Source of the DNA: Populus alba
Taxonomy: Eukaryota > Streptophyta > Magnoliopsida > Malpighiales > Salicaceae
NCBI RefSeq assembly: GCF_005239225.2
Contig: NC_133297.1
Location: forward strand, 21,799,882 to 21,863,881
Length of the DNA stretch: 64,000 bases
Reading direction: 5' to 3'
In this document: piece after piece, positions 10,048-23,097 of the stretch
How the letters are laid out: the number at the start of each line of letters is the position of its first letter
Position numbering within the stretch: position 1 is the stretch's first letter
Translations under genes and position numbers: made by a program
The notes under the pieces: model-generated
What the model was told of the DNA's origin: nothing
Database searches by the model: none
What the model saw: the letters and a program-made list of their open reading frames with translations, nothing else

Positions 10048-13000
10048 CTAGCCTCTTTCATCTCCCACCCAGTTGTTCTTATCCTTTGCCCCTGTAGGAC
10101 CTTCTTCTCCACAGAGTTCCACTGGAAACCCATCAAATATGTTCTTTACTGAATATCTAAAACCCACGGGCAAATGGTTAATTATCTTATCTAGCTCGAT
10201 TCTTGAACCATAGACAATCGTTGGACCCCATTTTCCCATAAACTGTAACCAACAAGGCTCAATGAAACCACTACCTTCAAGATACTCTGCTGCAATAATT
10301 TCATAACGGGTGCTTGAATCCACGTATAAATTACTACGTGCTGCATCGTTCCGTATTCCTATTCCAAGTTTAGTGGAACCCTGGATGTAACACCCGGGAT
10401 GAGGGAAGCTAGCGTGTCCGTTTTTTGATGAATAAACAATAGCTTTGTTCCCCTCTATGTACTCCAAATCATAAGCATCAACCCATTCACCACCACTGTG
10501 CTGAGAGAAGTATATACTCCACAGCTCTCCAGTAAAGTTGCAAATGCGGAGAGTGAAATGCTCCCAATCGCCTACATGCTGCCCAATCTTGCCAAGCGAA
10601 ATATTCAATGGTCCAACTTTAAGAGTACCTGGCCCATTGAAGGGATAGAAAACCCACACTGCAAGATCAGTAAAAGTCCCACCAAGAGCAGGCTTCACGT
10701 GAACATAAAGTTTTGCACTTTCCAAGCTGCCCTGTTTGACAGTATTTCTTTTGCCATCGGAAGGCAAGTCTATCCAAAATGCACCATTATTTGTTCCACC
10801 GCCTGGCAAATTAGTGCCCTCTGCATCTATGGGCTCACCAGATGAATCCCCAGCTTTGTACAAGAGTGCTCCATTTTTCAAGAACCATGGCACAGAAGAT
10901 GGCAAATAGACCTCATTGGGATGAAAGAAAACTGTAGGCCCATAGTGCTTCATGAGTGCATGGATTTGTTCGAGGTTTGGCATGGCATGTAGTTGGTTTA
11001 AATTCTTCAAGCATGCAATATTCAACTCCTCTTCAGAGGTCCAGTAGCCGCAGAAAAATGTGCCAACTGAAACACCTTTCCCTAGCACTCCTCGATGGCT
11101 GGGTCTCGTACTCGAAACTCGAACTGGTAGATTTAAAAATTTAGAATATGATTCAAGTAGTAGACGATAGGGTTCACATTCATCTGTCAGGTCTGCTCGA
11201 ACACACCGTACTTCATCCAAATCTGGCTTGTCTGGATTGTTGGTGACTAGAAACCCCAAGGGCTTATAACCCTCAGGAGGCTGAGGAAGCCAGAAGAAGC
11301 CACATCCTCCATACTTCTCCTCACTTTCATCATCTGAACTCCAAACTAATGTATAATCTAGGGGTTTTAGAAGAGTTGGTAAATTGGCAGCTTCTGGCTC
11401 GAAACAAGCCACCTCACGAACCACAAGAACAAAACCCCACAAGGGCTTATTGTTGAATTGGCAATAGTGGCCAAGGCTGTAGAATCCATTAGGCACTCCC
11501 ACAGGTTTATAGAATGAAACTCCTTTTTTCTTGTCCTGCAAGAGATTGCTGCTCCAAATGAACTCAAACCTGGAGATTTTGAGTGCTTCAATTTTGCCCA
11601 AGTTTATTCTTCCAGAAGCAAATCCTCGGCCTGAAGTTAGACGTAAACAAAACAAGAAACCATTAAGCAAACTACATTTCTAATGTGAAGGTTCCTCTTC
11701 AACACTCTACTTTACGATTCTTTTACTTTCAAATTTATGGCATTTAAAACTATGACAAAATTTTGAGGCTTCAATAGCAGAGTATGGCAATAAAAGCAAA
11801 GAGAAGACTCCTACAGAAAAACAAGAAAGGAGGCTTTCCCATTTATTTTGTATAGGAGCAACAACTCAAGAAACAAACATGGACACAGATGTCAGTGACA
11901 GTATTTAGAAACACTAACAAGAGAATTTGTGGGTGCTCGGAGTTTTTCAGATGTAAATACAATCAAATAACTACTAAAAGCTTGTATAGTTCTCAGGAGG
12001 GACATAACAGCCGTAATAGTTTCAAGAATGCTTAATAGAAATTTCCTCCTCTCTCTTCAAAGACTGTAATAAAGCCAAGGGAATTTACTTGCAATAACAT
12101 TATCAAACAGACACAGAGGATCCTATCAGAAGAATATAGGAAGAGAGGAAAGAAGAGAGACGGGGAGGTGGTAAAGGGTGAAGTTGCTGCCGGATAGAAT
12201 TTTGGACGCATTTGATCCCATGGGATTCAAAACAATAATGCAATGAAACAACAAAAAAGACAACCATGTGCATTAGCATGGGGGGAAAATGGCAAACAAA
12301 CAAATGCACAATAGCCTTGAAAACCACTTGTCATACAACTTCATTCATTAGGAGGCCAAAAAAATCTAGCCAAACCTACACATGCATAAGGACAAAGCAA
12401 AATCAAGTGAAATGCTCCCCACCCCAACATGTCAAGAAAGTTAAAGAAACAAGATGGCAATCTATTTTGTTTTTAATATGTATATAAAGGCAAGAAAGCA
12501 AGGGAAAACATCTTGAAGCTGAGAATTACCAGTCATGTTAATATAGGAATAAAACAAGAATAAAATTCCAGCTGCAACAAGGAGTGCATGATGCCTTATA
12601 ATTTATAGAGGACATCCTCGTTTAAATGATTTGCCTGGTAATTAAAGTAACATGGGAAAAATTGAAGAAAGTATGAATAAGTAAGGTATGAAGATCATAC
12701 AAAAAAATGATCCAAAATGAATAAATTCAGGACAATACCCTTCTTTATCCTAGGAATAAAATTGTAGGAAAAAAATACCATTTTTAACGCCGCAAAGCTT
12801 GAATCACATTCAGATTCGCGAATGTGAGCCAAGAAAGTGAAGAGAGATTAACGGAAAACTTTTGCCTCTAGAGACTAATTGGCAAAATCTTTGCACACAT
12901 GTTTCCTCTTTAAATTGGCCAACCAAAAAGTAGACTACAAACAAAACAACAGAGTCCAACTTGACAAGAAAACAAGCATGTTGAAAAAACATGGCGAAGT

Positions 13001-13408
13001 TCCAATCCTCATGAGAAATGAAACGTCAGCAATTAAACTCGGGCTTGATCAAATGCTTATATACAGTCACTCATGTACATCTAAGGGAAGAAGAAAGAAA
13101 GAGAACAACGAATAAACCATCCAAAAAAAAGATGCATAAGCCCATGAATGATCCAGGTTTATATGAAGAAGCAAAAATCCAATAAACCAAAAACACCCAC
13201 CAACCAGAAAACAAATCAGAACCCATCATAGAATAAATGAGATAAGAAGACTAGAAAATAAAAATTGATGAAAACTGGGGGTACCTTGAGACCAATCGGG
13301 AAGAGGAGAAGGTAAAGAGAAGGTGTCAGGTTCAGGCGGCAACAAAATGGCGGTTTTCCTCCAATACAAACAGTTACACCAAAAATTTCTTTCTTCGCAC
13401 CAAGACAT
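10048..13408 (-). CDS. DUF946 / VPS62-like protein, two exons
   Basis: Exon 1 is 13408-13285 (124 nt, 41 codons plus one base, donor GTACC). Exon 2 is 11630-10048 (1583 nt, acceptor CTTCAG). The join restores a Gly codon and gives the family signature [19 protein letters not shown]. Total 568 aa, the usual size for plant DUF946 (Pfam PF06101, vacuolar-protein-sorting 62-like) proteins. Other family landmarks are [19 protein letters not shown] near residue 70, the central [40 protein letters not shown], and [16 protein letters not shown] toward the C terminus, ending WVGDERG. No membrane segment or clear signal peptide is visible. The start was chosen as the only in-frame ATG before [15 protein letters not shown]. 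The single intron is 1654 bp. Molecular function is not established for the family; the VPS62 label comes from similarity to a yeast protein. Confidence 0.92.
11631..13284 (-). other. Intron of the DUF946 gene
   Basis: GT-AG intron of 1654 bp between the two coding exons. AT-rich, with no transposon domain or RNA gene that I can recognise. Confidence 0.85.
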
Positions 13409-14559
13409 TCTCCTTTTGCACCCAAATGGCTGAATTATCAACCTTCTATGTCACCAGTCAGAGAATATCACAATACCATCACCATCACCATCAACAACAA
13501 TAAAGATGGTGTAATTTAGGACTTGGACATGTAGTAGAATTCAAGAAAGCATGTATTTTTCAAAGTTTCATGAGGTGGGATTTTTTTCTTGTTAAGTAAT
13601 TGTTTGTCGGTACACAAAATAATGGATTCACCTTGTTGTTGAGTGTTGATTGGATTTTGGGTCTATCAGCAACTTTCGGTTTTCTTTTTTCACTTCTTAT
13701 CTTTTAGTATTTAGGAGGAGGAAGAGAGGATCAACTCTTGGCTCCCCGAAAAAAGGTTTTTTTTTTTTTTTTAATCTAAATGAGCACAATAAATTTAAAA
13801 ATCTGATGGGATTATACCGTTTGAAAAATTTTATTAAAATAATATAGTTTCTAAAATACGATAATTTAAGATGCTGTACCGAATAATATCAATTAAAATT
13901 TAAGTGCCATTGAAGAACACATTCAAGAAGCGGCTTCTCTCTCTAAACCGACAGCACCTTGACTTAAACCCAACAAAAATACTTATATTTTTTCCCCAAA
14001 ACAATAAAAAATGATTGGATCGTTTTGGTTACAGTCCGATTGTTTTCAAATGAAATTTCATGCCTCACAACCGTTATATTTTCAAACTCTACTATTTTAA
14101 CCAAGTTTTTTTATCTTGTATTATTTTTTTATTTTTTTATTTTTTTAGATTAATTGCTAAATTTATCTAGAAAAAAGAAGAAGAAGAAGACATCATTGAT
14201 CAACAAACAAGATCTGAGATGATCGTGACACTATGGGCTATAAAGACGAGTAATGAAGGGTATTTTATCTTATTATCATGATAAATAATAAAACAGAATC
14301 ATCATTGTTAATTTAATTAAATGGTCCAGATTATTATTAACTTAAAAATTTAAATGTGATTGGGGTGAATATTGTGCAGCTAACACTGTCCGACTCTCAC
14401 AAAACATTGTTGATGACACTTTTTATTTTTTAGCAATTCATTTTTGTTCTCAAAGTTTTATTTTAGATAATTTAATTAAAAAAAGCTTATAATTTCTTAG
14501 TAAATAGTAGAATTGAAAAAATAAAGACAAAAAAAAAAGCTCCAAACATGGGTGGCGTG
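13409..14559. other. 5' flank of the DUF946 gene and AT-rich intergenic DNA
   Basis: The first few hundred bases are upstream of the minus-strand start and must hold its 5'UTR and promoter. No convincing TATA box could be fixed. A poly(T) run lies at 13756-13772 and an AAG microsatellite at about 14174-14190. The rest is AT-rich with no coding signal. Confidence 0.5.
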
Positions 14560-15060
14560 CTAGAAGTTTTTAAAAAATATACATTTTAGTCCTCTAACTT
14601 TAAAAATAACGCAAATTATATAATTTTGATGCCTCAATTTTTTTCAAATTTAATTTCGGTATAAAAAATTATTTTTATTATTTTTTAGTCCCTGATTGAG
14701 AAAGAAGAGAGAAAGGTCATTGAATTCCTATAGTAGAGAGAAAAACATATCATTGACACTAATTTAAATCACCAAAACGGTTGATGTTTGTGTCAAATTG
14801 TTTCATTTAATGAAGAAAGTTCATATCATTTGTTTTTTTATCTTTAAAGTTCATAAAAAAATAGATTTGAACTTGGTTTGATTTTTTATTTCATTTAATG
14901 AAGGAAGTTCATATTAGTTGATTTCGATTTTTGGAATGGTTTTTTTGTCTTTTTGAGACCATTGATAGGTTTATTATGATTTCTAAAGTGTTTTGTAGGT
15001 GTTCATGGTCAAAATGGATTTAGAAATAGGTTTTGGGATAAAAACGACTTAAGCCCTGAT
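14560..15060. repeat. Dispersed noncoding repeat 'R', uninterrupted copy
   Basis: This stretch matches, in the same order, 44280-44660 (left part, including the GAGAGAAAG..CATTGACA block and 'gttgatgtt..gtgtcaa') and 58300-58430 (right part, 'tttttgag..cat..atag', 'tgtttt.taggtgtt', 'aaatggatt'). At the second locus the two halves are separated by the large nested insertion. Composition and phrases such as 'ggaccaaa' suggest a decayed LTR. It has no coding capacity. Confidence 0.5.
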
Positions 15061-16929
15061 TTTCAAACCATTGTGGTGGCTGTCATCTAGGCAAATTAAA
15101 CGACTTGTCATTTAATTTTTTTTCAAAAAAATTGGGGCGAACAACATGACGGGTTATTTAATTTTTTTTTTCATAAAAATTTGCAGCTATCACATGTCGT
15201 CCATCCCAGTTGAAACAAAAAAAAAATATAAGAGTCTAGTTGTGCAAGCCTATCAGAATAGGCCCACACGTGGGCCCTATCAAAATGGGTTAGGTGGGTT
15301 GGCCTAGCTTGAGAAGCTTAGCAATGCTTGGCTTTTGCTTCTTTTTTTTTTCTAATTATTTTTTAAAATTAATGTTTTTTATTTGGATTTTTCTCTAATT
15401 TTTTTAATATTTAAATCAATATCATTTTTTTTCTTTTATTTTGTTTAGAGAGTCTCTTTTAAATAACATTTATATTTTTTGTTATGCATTTAAATTCTGA
15501 AAAGTTTTTCTGATTCATCGAAAATTATTTTTATCTTTTGTATAGATGAACTTTATTTTTGAAAATTAAAAAAATTATTTTTCACATAATATTTAAAATA
15601 TATACAGCCTTATGTAGTGTTTTTTCCCCTTTTATTTTATTGAATCAATTTCATTTGTGTTTTTATTTATATTATTGTTTGCTTGAATAAAGAAATATTT
15701 TAATAAATCAATTTAGCAAATACAACTGAGTAAATATCCCCACTTACGAGATTAAATATCTTGATCTAGATTTATTTTTTATTTTTTCCATTTTTATTTT
15801 GTCTTATCGTTTATGGTTTTTTTTTTATTTATTAACACATATAGTTCTCAATTTATTTAATTACATATATGCATAAAAAAATTATTTTCGCTTAGAAATT
15901 TTTTAACTACAAAAACATGTTGAAAAAACTTGTGTGTGCAATTTTTTTATTTGAAAAAAAAATTGATTAATAGTGAAGCACGAGTCAAGTTTCAAGTTAT
16001 TAATGGGGTGGTGTTACCATGATACCGATCGGTATCTTTGTTTTTATCCTATCACGTATGCTTTTCTTATAATGATAGCATTTTAAACTTGATTTTATAG
16101 AAGTTAAAATAACTTAATTTTTATTTGTTTTGTATATAAAAATTTATTGCATATTAGTTTTAACAAATCATATATTTTTCTAAATTTATTTTTTTAAAAC
16201 CATAACTAAATTTTTTTTAATCTATTTTCTAAAAATTATAATCTTACAAGTTGCAACAATATCAAACACACACTACATCTACATGGTCCCATGACTATGT
16301 CTACCCCATGATTTTTTTTCTTTTTATAATTATTTAACTTTTATTAATGAAAAATTAGATAAATTTTCTAATAAACTATGTTTTTATTTTTTTACTTAAT
16401 ATTGTTTTCTCTATTTTTTTTTACCTTGCAAATATGTATCTATACTTTTAAAAGGTATTTATTTAATAATTTCTATAAAACTAAAAACAATTAAAGATGT
16501 CATAATTCATGTATCTAAGTATTTTAAATTTAGCTTTTCTCACCAATTTGCTTGTGTCTATCAACAACTATGAGTTTTATATCCCAATAAAAGTTCTCAT
16601 ACCCACATGCTATAGCAATTGGAACACACAAGTCATTATGTAATGTATTATGAAATGTAAAGCAATTTTCATGAAACATTCCCAACTTTTATTCTACTAA
16701 ACAAAAACAAAAAAAACCTATTATATGATTTTTACAAGATACCTTCTTGCCTACATAGTATTGTAGGCTATATAATTCATATTCCCTACTTGTTACCAAA
16801 AAACTGTATAAAAGTTGTATTTGGTTATATCCAAAGACAGTCTACCAATTGTCCATTATACAATTAGGCAATCTATCACCTCATGTCAACCATGCTACTA
16901 GGCAACTGCTAACACTTATCTATCTATAT
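15061..16929. other. AT-rich intergenic DNA
   Basis: Very AT-rich with many homopolymer runs. One notable short site is the near-palindrome around 15260-15280 containing CACGTG (G-box core) in a GGCCCAC/GTGGGCC context. No gene, RNA or complete transposon is recognised. Confidence 0.5.
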
Positions 16930-18119
16930 TGTCACAACTTAATTTTTATCCCCTTAAAAAACCAAAAAAAAATTACAAAAAAAATTTAACATAGTTTTTT
17001 TTTTTTAAGAATAGTTGTTCAGATATGATCATAATAAAGAAAAAATAAAAGAAAATAAAAGAAAAAAAACAAAAATACAATTATGGATAAAATTGGATAA
17101 ATAATAAATTTATAAAAGTAAGAACTTATCAGAGCAGGTACTAAAAGGTTAGGAATAACTTCAAGAAATAATTCAAAAAAATTTGATTTAACTAGAAATA
17201 AAAGAGTTAAAGGACCAAGGACCAAAAAGGAAAAAAGACTGAAATTTAGGGGTCTTATTAATTCCATAAGGGGCTTAATTGAAGAAAAAAATAAAATTGA
17301 TAGTCAATTTGACCAAAAATAAATGAATTAAAGGACCAATGACCAAAATTAAAAAAAAATACTGAAATTTAGGAGTTCTATTAATTCAATTAAGGGTGTC
17401 ATTAAAGAGAAAAATCAAGATTGGGAGCAAAATTACTATAAAATCACAAATTAAAAAGCCAAAGATCGAATTGAGAAAAAAAAAATGTTAAAATTGAAGG
17501 GCTATTCTTAATGCAATCAGGGGTGAAATTGCAAAGGAATTGAGAGAAAAAAGGTGACTTTCGTTAAAATCTAAAAATTAATGACTAAATTGTAAAAGGA
17601 ACTAATATTGAGGGAATGTCTTGAATGTAATTAGGGGCTAAATTACAAAAAAATAAAATTACTTAGTATTTATGTTGTTTTAAGTATAATATTTCAGTTA
17701 AGGTTTTTAATTTCAATTAGGTTTGTTTTGGCCCCAACTAAGTGTTTTAGGTCTGTTTTAGGCATTAGGCTTGTGTTAGCTAAAAGCCCAATGCTTTTCA
17801 ACCCAATATGGGTCCATTAAGTTTAATTATCTTAGGATTATATAATGTTCTTCTTGTTGTGGATTTTAGCAGCCTTCAAATTAATAATATTATTGTGTTT
17901 TGCTTGAAGCAAATGTGTTCTTTGTTGTGACAAAGAAGAAAACCTGACTTATCAAAGTATAACTAATCTTATGACATTAATTTGTGAATTTCAATAACCC
18001 TAGTTCTTAGTTATAGGTTAACTCTAGGTCAAAGTTCTCAAACCTGATTTTGAATTTTTTTGGGGAAGTATCATCTTCATTGGGGGTTGTTTGACCACGT
18101 GACAAAGAGGTCCGTATTA
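16930..18119 (+). repeat. LTR of a Ty3/gypsy element
   Basis: Begins TGTCACAACTTAATTTTT and runs to just before a tRNA-iMet-type primer-binding site. Inside, 17200-17640 holds imperfect ~110-120-bp repeats built on 'aaggaccaa..', 'ctgaaatttagg', 'ttaattcaattaaggg' phrases, a texture also seen at 60860-61600. The start is inferred from the TG dinucleotide and typical LTR opening; the end is placed by the PBS. No matching 3' LTR was found in the window. Confidence 0.6.
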
Positions 18120-18121
18120 TT

Positions 18122-18137
18122 TGGTATCAGAGTTAGG
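18122..18137 (+). promoter_or_regulatory. Primer-binding site (tRNA-iMet type)
   Basis: TGGTATCAGAGTTAGG is nearly the standard plant PBS complementary to initiator tRNA-Met. It marks the boundary between the LTR on its left and the gag leader on its right. Confidence 0.8.
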
Positions 18138-18903
18138 CTTTGGATCGGGTTATATCTTTTATTTCTTGCATTTTCATTTCTGTTTTTTTTCTTAGTGTTA
18201 GTTTCTTCTTCATCCTTGCATCTTTGTTTTCGGTTAGAATCTTAAGGGTTAGTTTTGATCATATTTTTTTTCTTTCCTATGTGATTTCTTGTTTATTCTC
18301 ATTATTATTGTTCTTCTTAGAGTAAAAAAAGAAGAAGAAGAGAGAATTACACACCAAAAATGTTAGTTGGGTTAAATCTGGTCTAATTACATATGTTTCG
18401 TATCAACCTATTAAAACACCTCAGAATTGACTCAAAATTCATATTCTGGTTATTTAGGGTGGAAATAAACCAATTATAAATTTTTAACTCATTCAGGCAT
18501 CAATTTCTTAGGGTTCCAGATTTAGATTAGAAAAGGGTTGTTACTTATTGCTTTCACGTCAATATATCAAACATTATCGTAATTATGTAAAAATTGATAT
18601 TCTATTTATTTGGGTTGAAAACGCATTAGATATAAGCTTTTAGCTCAATTGGACATCGTTTGGTCTAGGGTCCATATTCAATTCAAATTAGTGTTTTTGT
18701 ATCGAAACTCTATTTGTGTCATGTCTTCACCTTGTCTTGATATTATATCTATGAATACCATCAATATAGACTTCCAGCATTGAATTTACTTATAATTGAA
18801 GGCTTTAAGTGAAATATGAGAGGAGAGTAAACATGTGAGGGAGTGAGTGAGGAAACACAATTTTGTTTTCATTATACCACTAACAAGATTTTACAGATAC
18901 ACA
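18138..18903 (+). other. gag leader of the gypsy element
   Basis: T-rich untranslated stretch between PBS and gag. Small open stretches here (18060-18325) are hydrophobic by composition (poly-F, L, S) and have no recognisable domain. Confidence 0.4.
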
Positions 18904-20250
18904 ATGGCCGAGAAAAAGAAAGAAAAACCATCTCAAATAGAGACAAACCAACTACAACTTTAGATTCAAGGTCTGACACAAATGGTGGGGAGGCTTAATT
19001 TTATGATGGGTAGCATACATGAAAGATTGGAAAGGGTGGAAAGGCGTGGTATTGATGAGAAATGTTATAAAGTTGATCGAGATGGAAATCATGTTAGGAG
19101 GCATAAGAGGCATATTAGTCCAGTTGTTGACATTGGTTTTGATGCGATAGGTGATGAGGATGATGACATAACATCTTAGGACAATAGGAATCAAATTCGA
19201 TAGCTTAGGAATCCTAGGTTTCATAGGGTTTGGAGGGCTGGTCAGCTCGGCCAAGAAGATAATTTGGGTGATTTTGGAAACCGTGGTGCTATGGGTGTAG
19301 ATAGGGACTTTAAACTAAAAATTCCTAGTTTTCAAGGTATAAACAATCCTAAGGCTTATTTGGAGTGGGAGAAGAAGGTGGATTGAATCTTTGATTGCCA
19401 TGTTTGTTCTGAGCAGAAAAAGGTGAAAATTATGGCAATTGAGTTTGTTGATTATACTGTAATATTATGGATTAGATTGTGACTTTTAGGTGAAGGAATG
19501 AGGAAAGGCCTATAGATACATGGGCTAATATGAAGGCTTTAATAAGGAAGTGATTCATACAAGATCACTACTATAAAAAGTTGTATAAAAAATTACAGAG
19601 TTTAAGCTAGGGTTCTAAGAGTGTTGATGAGTATCATAAAAGGATGGAGATCATAATGATTCGGGCTAATGTAGTGGAGGATAGGGATACCACTATGACT
19701 AGGTTTCTTAATGGGTTGAATCACGAGGTCGTGAATGTTATGGAGTTACAACACTATGTAGAGTTGGAGGACATGATGCATATGGTCATGAAATTGGAGA
19801 GACATATTAAGAGGAGAGGGGGGGCACGACCACCATTCATTATGAACACTTCTTCATCTCAGAAGCCTAATTTAAGGAGAGATAGGGCTACCCAAGTCCA
19901 ACCTACTATGGAAGGGGGTTACGAGACTTGTAAAGAGAAGAAAGATACCTTCACATATGGTAAGGGTAAAGTTGAGACTTTTACTTCTCGTAGTTATGAC
20001 ATTAAATGTTATCATTCATTAGGTTTTGATCATATTGCTTCATAGTGTCCATACAAGAGGGTCATGGTTACAAGAGCCAATGATGGGATGGAGTCTGAAG
20101 AAGAAGATAACATTAAGGTAGAGGTGCCACCATTGGCGGTAGCTGGTGATGAGTGTATTGAGTATAATATTAAGGGAAATGTGTTTGTGGTGAAATGAGC
20201 ACTTAACATGTATGTGAAGGTGAGAGGCTTGCAAAATAAAAAGGGAAACA
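18904..20250 (+). pseudogene. Gypsy gag, broken, with damaged zinc knuckle
   Basis: Starts at the ATG of MAEKKKEKPSQIETNQLQL at 18904. The reading continues over stops through RLNFMMGSIHERLERVERRG, the core FQGINNPKAYLEWEKKVD, and a 133-residue open part (19644-20045) with MIRANVVEDRDTTMTRFLNGLN, ELQHYVELEDMMHMVMKLERHIKRRG. The zinc knuckle is CYHSLGFDHIAS, where the second Cys of the CCHC has become Ser and the last Cys follows a stop. It cannot be functional. Confidence 0.8.
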
Positions 20251-21000
20251 TCTTCCATACAAGGTGTCATGTGTAGAATAAGGTATGTAGTGATCATTGA
20301 CAGTGGTAGTTGCACTAATGTAACTAGTTTAGATTTGGTGGATATGTTGATTTTACAAATTACTAAACATAAATTCCTTATTAATTACAATGGTTGACTA
20401 ATTGTAGAGAGGTGAAGGTGCATAAACAAGTTCTTGTATCTTTTTCGTTGGGAAATACTATGATGAAGTGTTATGTGATGTAGTTCCTATACATGTTTGT
20501 CACTAATTATTGGGTAGGCCTTGGTAGTTTGATAAGAAAGCTATGCGTGATGGATTTTAGAATAGGTTTTTATTTCTGAAGGATGAGAAATATGTAGTTC
20601 TTGTTTTTTTAAAAAAAAAAATTTCCTAAGCATGTTTATAAGGATTAATTAAAACTTAGAGAGGATAAAAGGGCTGAAAAAGCGAGTTTGTATTTAAAGG
20701 AGATGGTTATCCAGAACATATTCTTTATTGACAGGGTTTTATAAGGTTTTTATTATTACATATTGTTTCAACTTTGTAATGATGATGTACTTTTAGTTTA
20801 TGGTTTTCATGTTTTAGATTTGAGGTCAAATCCTTCTAAAAAAAAAAAGGAGGATGATATGGTTAAGCCTATGGCTTAGCCTTAGGTTGCTTATGATGGG
20901 GATTCGGTTGGGAGCTTGGGTTTAAGGGGAAGACCATTCTGCCAAGTGAGGTTTTTTGTAAAACTAAACAAAAATGTAGTTTTGGATTGGCCTATGCTAG
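20251..21000 (+). pseudogene. Protease remnant, pol otherwise missing
   Basis: IIDSGSCTNVTSLDLVDML at about 20290-20348 is the retropepsin active-site region, followed by damaged C-terminal protease sequence (LLGRPW near 20510) and a Lys-rich linker. RT, RNase H and integrase are not found before the sequence changes character around 21000, so the element is truncated or deleted. Confidence 0.7.
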
Positions 21001-22684
21001 GAAAAAAGTGAAGAAAACAGGCCGACTTGTTTTAAGAAAATTGGTGGAGGGAGAAACTAACCTATCGCAAGGGGGATTATAGAGGATATAACCAGCCTTA
21101 AGATTACCCAATAACAGGATAGAAACCAAGAATAACTAGCACCCAAACACCCCCTCTCATTTAAGAGGGGTATAAATGCAAGGGGGGTAGAGAAGGTGAC
21201 CCTTCCCCTTCCCAAAAAATAGCTGGCCAGCAGCCTTGGGTGCAACAATCTCTCTTTCCAAAATAGAACCAAGATAGCCTGCATGCAAGCCCCCTTAACT
21301 GTTCAATGAGAAGAGAGTTAGAAGGGCCAACTACTGCAATAGAGAAGGAAGAGGAGAAAACCAAAAGGAAGAGGAGAAAACCAAAAGGAAGAAGAAAAAC
21401 AATCATCAAACTTGCATTAAGATTGTCCAGAAATGTAAAGTAAGGCCAACACCATTTCCTTGGCTGGGTATTACCCCAAATTTCAAAACAAAAAGGAAGG
21501 GAAAGAACTCTAGAACGAGAGTTTAAGACCCTTACATTTTAACTCAAAATTTAGTAAACTAGGAGTGACGAACTTAAGTGGAATGATGGACAAATAAAGA
21601 CATGTACAAATTCTTACAAAGAAATAAATGTGTATGCGTATGATTTTGAATGTGTAAAATTAAGTAAGGGGCCGCTCAAATGGAAGGGATGGATGGTATG
21701 AGGATTGAAATGAAGAGATACATGGATTATAACCTTATTAAACTCTTAAGGATATATAGAAGCTAAAATAGAATCTAAATTGATGTTTATGCCTTAATTT
21801 TCATAAAGGATTGATGAATTTGTATGGGATATGAAATGGAATGATGAAAATGCTTGGATTGTGGTCTTGTTGGACTCCCAAGGGCATCTTTGTGCTGAAA
21901 AATAAAATTGCATTGATGTTCATGCTTTGATTTTATTATGAGATTAATGAACTTGCATGAATATGGTTCAAGTGAATGATAATGTGTTTGTGGCATGATT
22001 GTTGTGATTATACTTGTGTAAATGACATCAATTCTGCATATGTAATGGGTGAAGTTATGTGAAATGAGTTGGATTGATGTTAAGTGAAAAATTATATTGT
22101 TAGTAAGCCTTAGAATCACCTTGGAGCTGAAATGAAAATTGAATCATGATCTAATGCTTTGGTTTTGTTGTATAATAAATGAACATGTATGTTTGTGAAA
22201 CATGGGAATGGGTATGCATTGAGAAATGTTATTTTGAATATACTTGTGATAAAATATGATGAAATTGCATGTACAAACTAGGGAGTAATAGGTAACAAGG
22301 TTTCCGCCAAAGGGGGTGGGAATGAATCATGAAGGAAACTATGCTTGATGAACATAGTTAGAATGACATGAGATGAATTGGAAATAGAACCATTATGTGT
22401 TGAATAATCATATTAGTTGTGCAGGTGCATTACCATGATACAATTGTGAGTGTAAGAATGTATTGTTGTAGCAATTTTAAGTGCTAGTCTTGGAAGTGAT
22501 GACTTGAGAGAAACCTTAGTCAATGTACTTACATAGATGTTTTTGTGTTGTGTAATAATGTATGATGATTGGAGTATGGGGGGTGATGATTAGATTTAGC
22601 TAGGTTGAAATATGAGTAAGGGAAAACACATAGCGTAAATCTTACGTGTAACTTAGGTAAAAGGAAAAATAAAAAATGACTCAC
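21000..22684 (+). repeat. Decayed long LTR related to the 54-58 kb element
   Basis: Around 21140-21240 it matches the promoter region at 54740-54850 in layout and words: 'cacccaaacacc..cattt', a TATA box (GGTATAAATGCAAGG at about 21168; AGTATAAATACAAAG at 54769), 'gagag..ggtgaccc.tc', 'cttcccaaa..a.tagctgg'. Downstream it holds plain AT-rich LTR sequence and ends in the tandem array at 22685. It is more decayed than its relative. No primer-binding site follows. Confidence 0.5.
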
Positions 22685-23097
22685 CTTGTCGCTGATGATT
22701 TCTGAATCAGCAGCTACTTAGTTTGCGTTCATGATTTCTGAGTTGGCAAAACCAGTTTTTATCAATGATTTATGTGTTTATAGTAGGATATGTGCGCTAA
22801 TGATTTTAACATCAACCACAGAACTGGTTTGCGTTGATGAGTTTTGAGTCGACAGTGACTTAGTTTTTATCAATGATTTTTATGTTTATAGTAGGACATG
22901 CGCATTGACGATTTTAGTGTCAGTCGTAGAATTGGATTGCATTGATGATTTCTAGGTCAACAATGACTCAATTCTCGTCAATGATTTCTAAGTCAGCAGT
23001 AGCTTATGTGCACTAACAATTTCAACACCAGCCATAAGACTAGATAGCGTTGATGATTTTTGAGTCGTCAACGAATCAGTTTTTGCTGATGAATTTT
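22685..23097 (+). repeat. Tandem array, ~107-bp higher-order units made of ~36-bp subunits
   Basis: Units begin GCGTTC/GCGTTG/GCATTG at 22725, 22831, 22939 and 23047, giving spacings of 106, 108 and 108. Each unit divides into three ~36-bp subunits carrying TGATGATTT..GAGTC and a following CAG..ACTTAGTTT. The first subunit (CGCTGATGATTTCTGAATC, AGCAGC) lines up with the 36-bp palindromic unit in cluster 1 at 54.4 kb, with most C/G differences being C-to-T or G-to-A. Confidence 0.75.

Noticed and set aside
9818..10136. Additional minus-strand exons after the DUF946 stop
   Set aside because: These stretches are other frames over the end of the DUF946 exon and its 3'UTR. The family protein already ends at WVGDERG.
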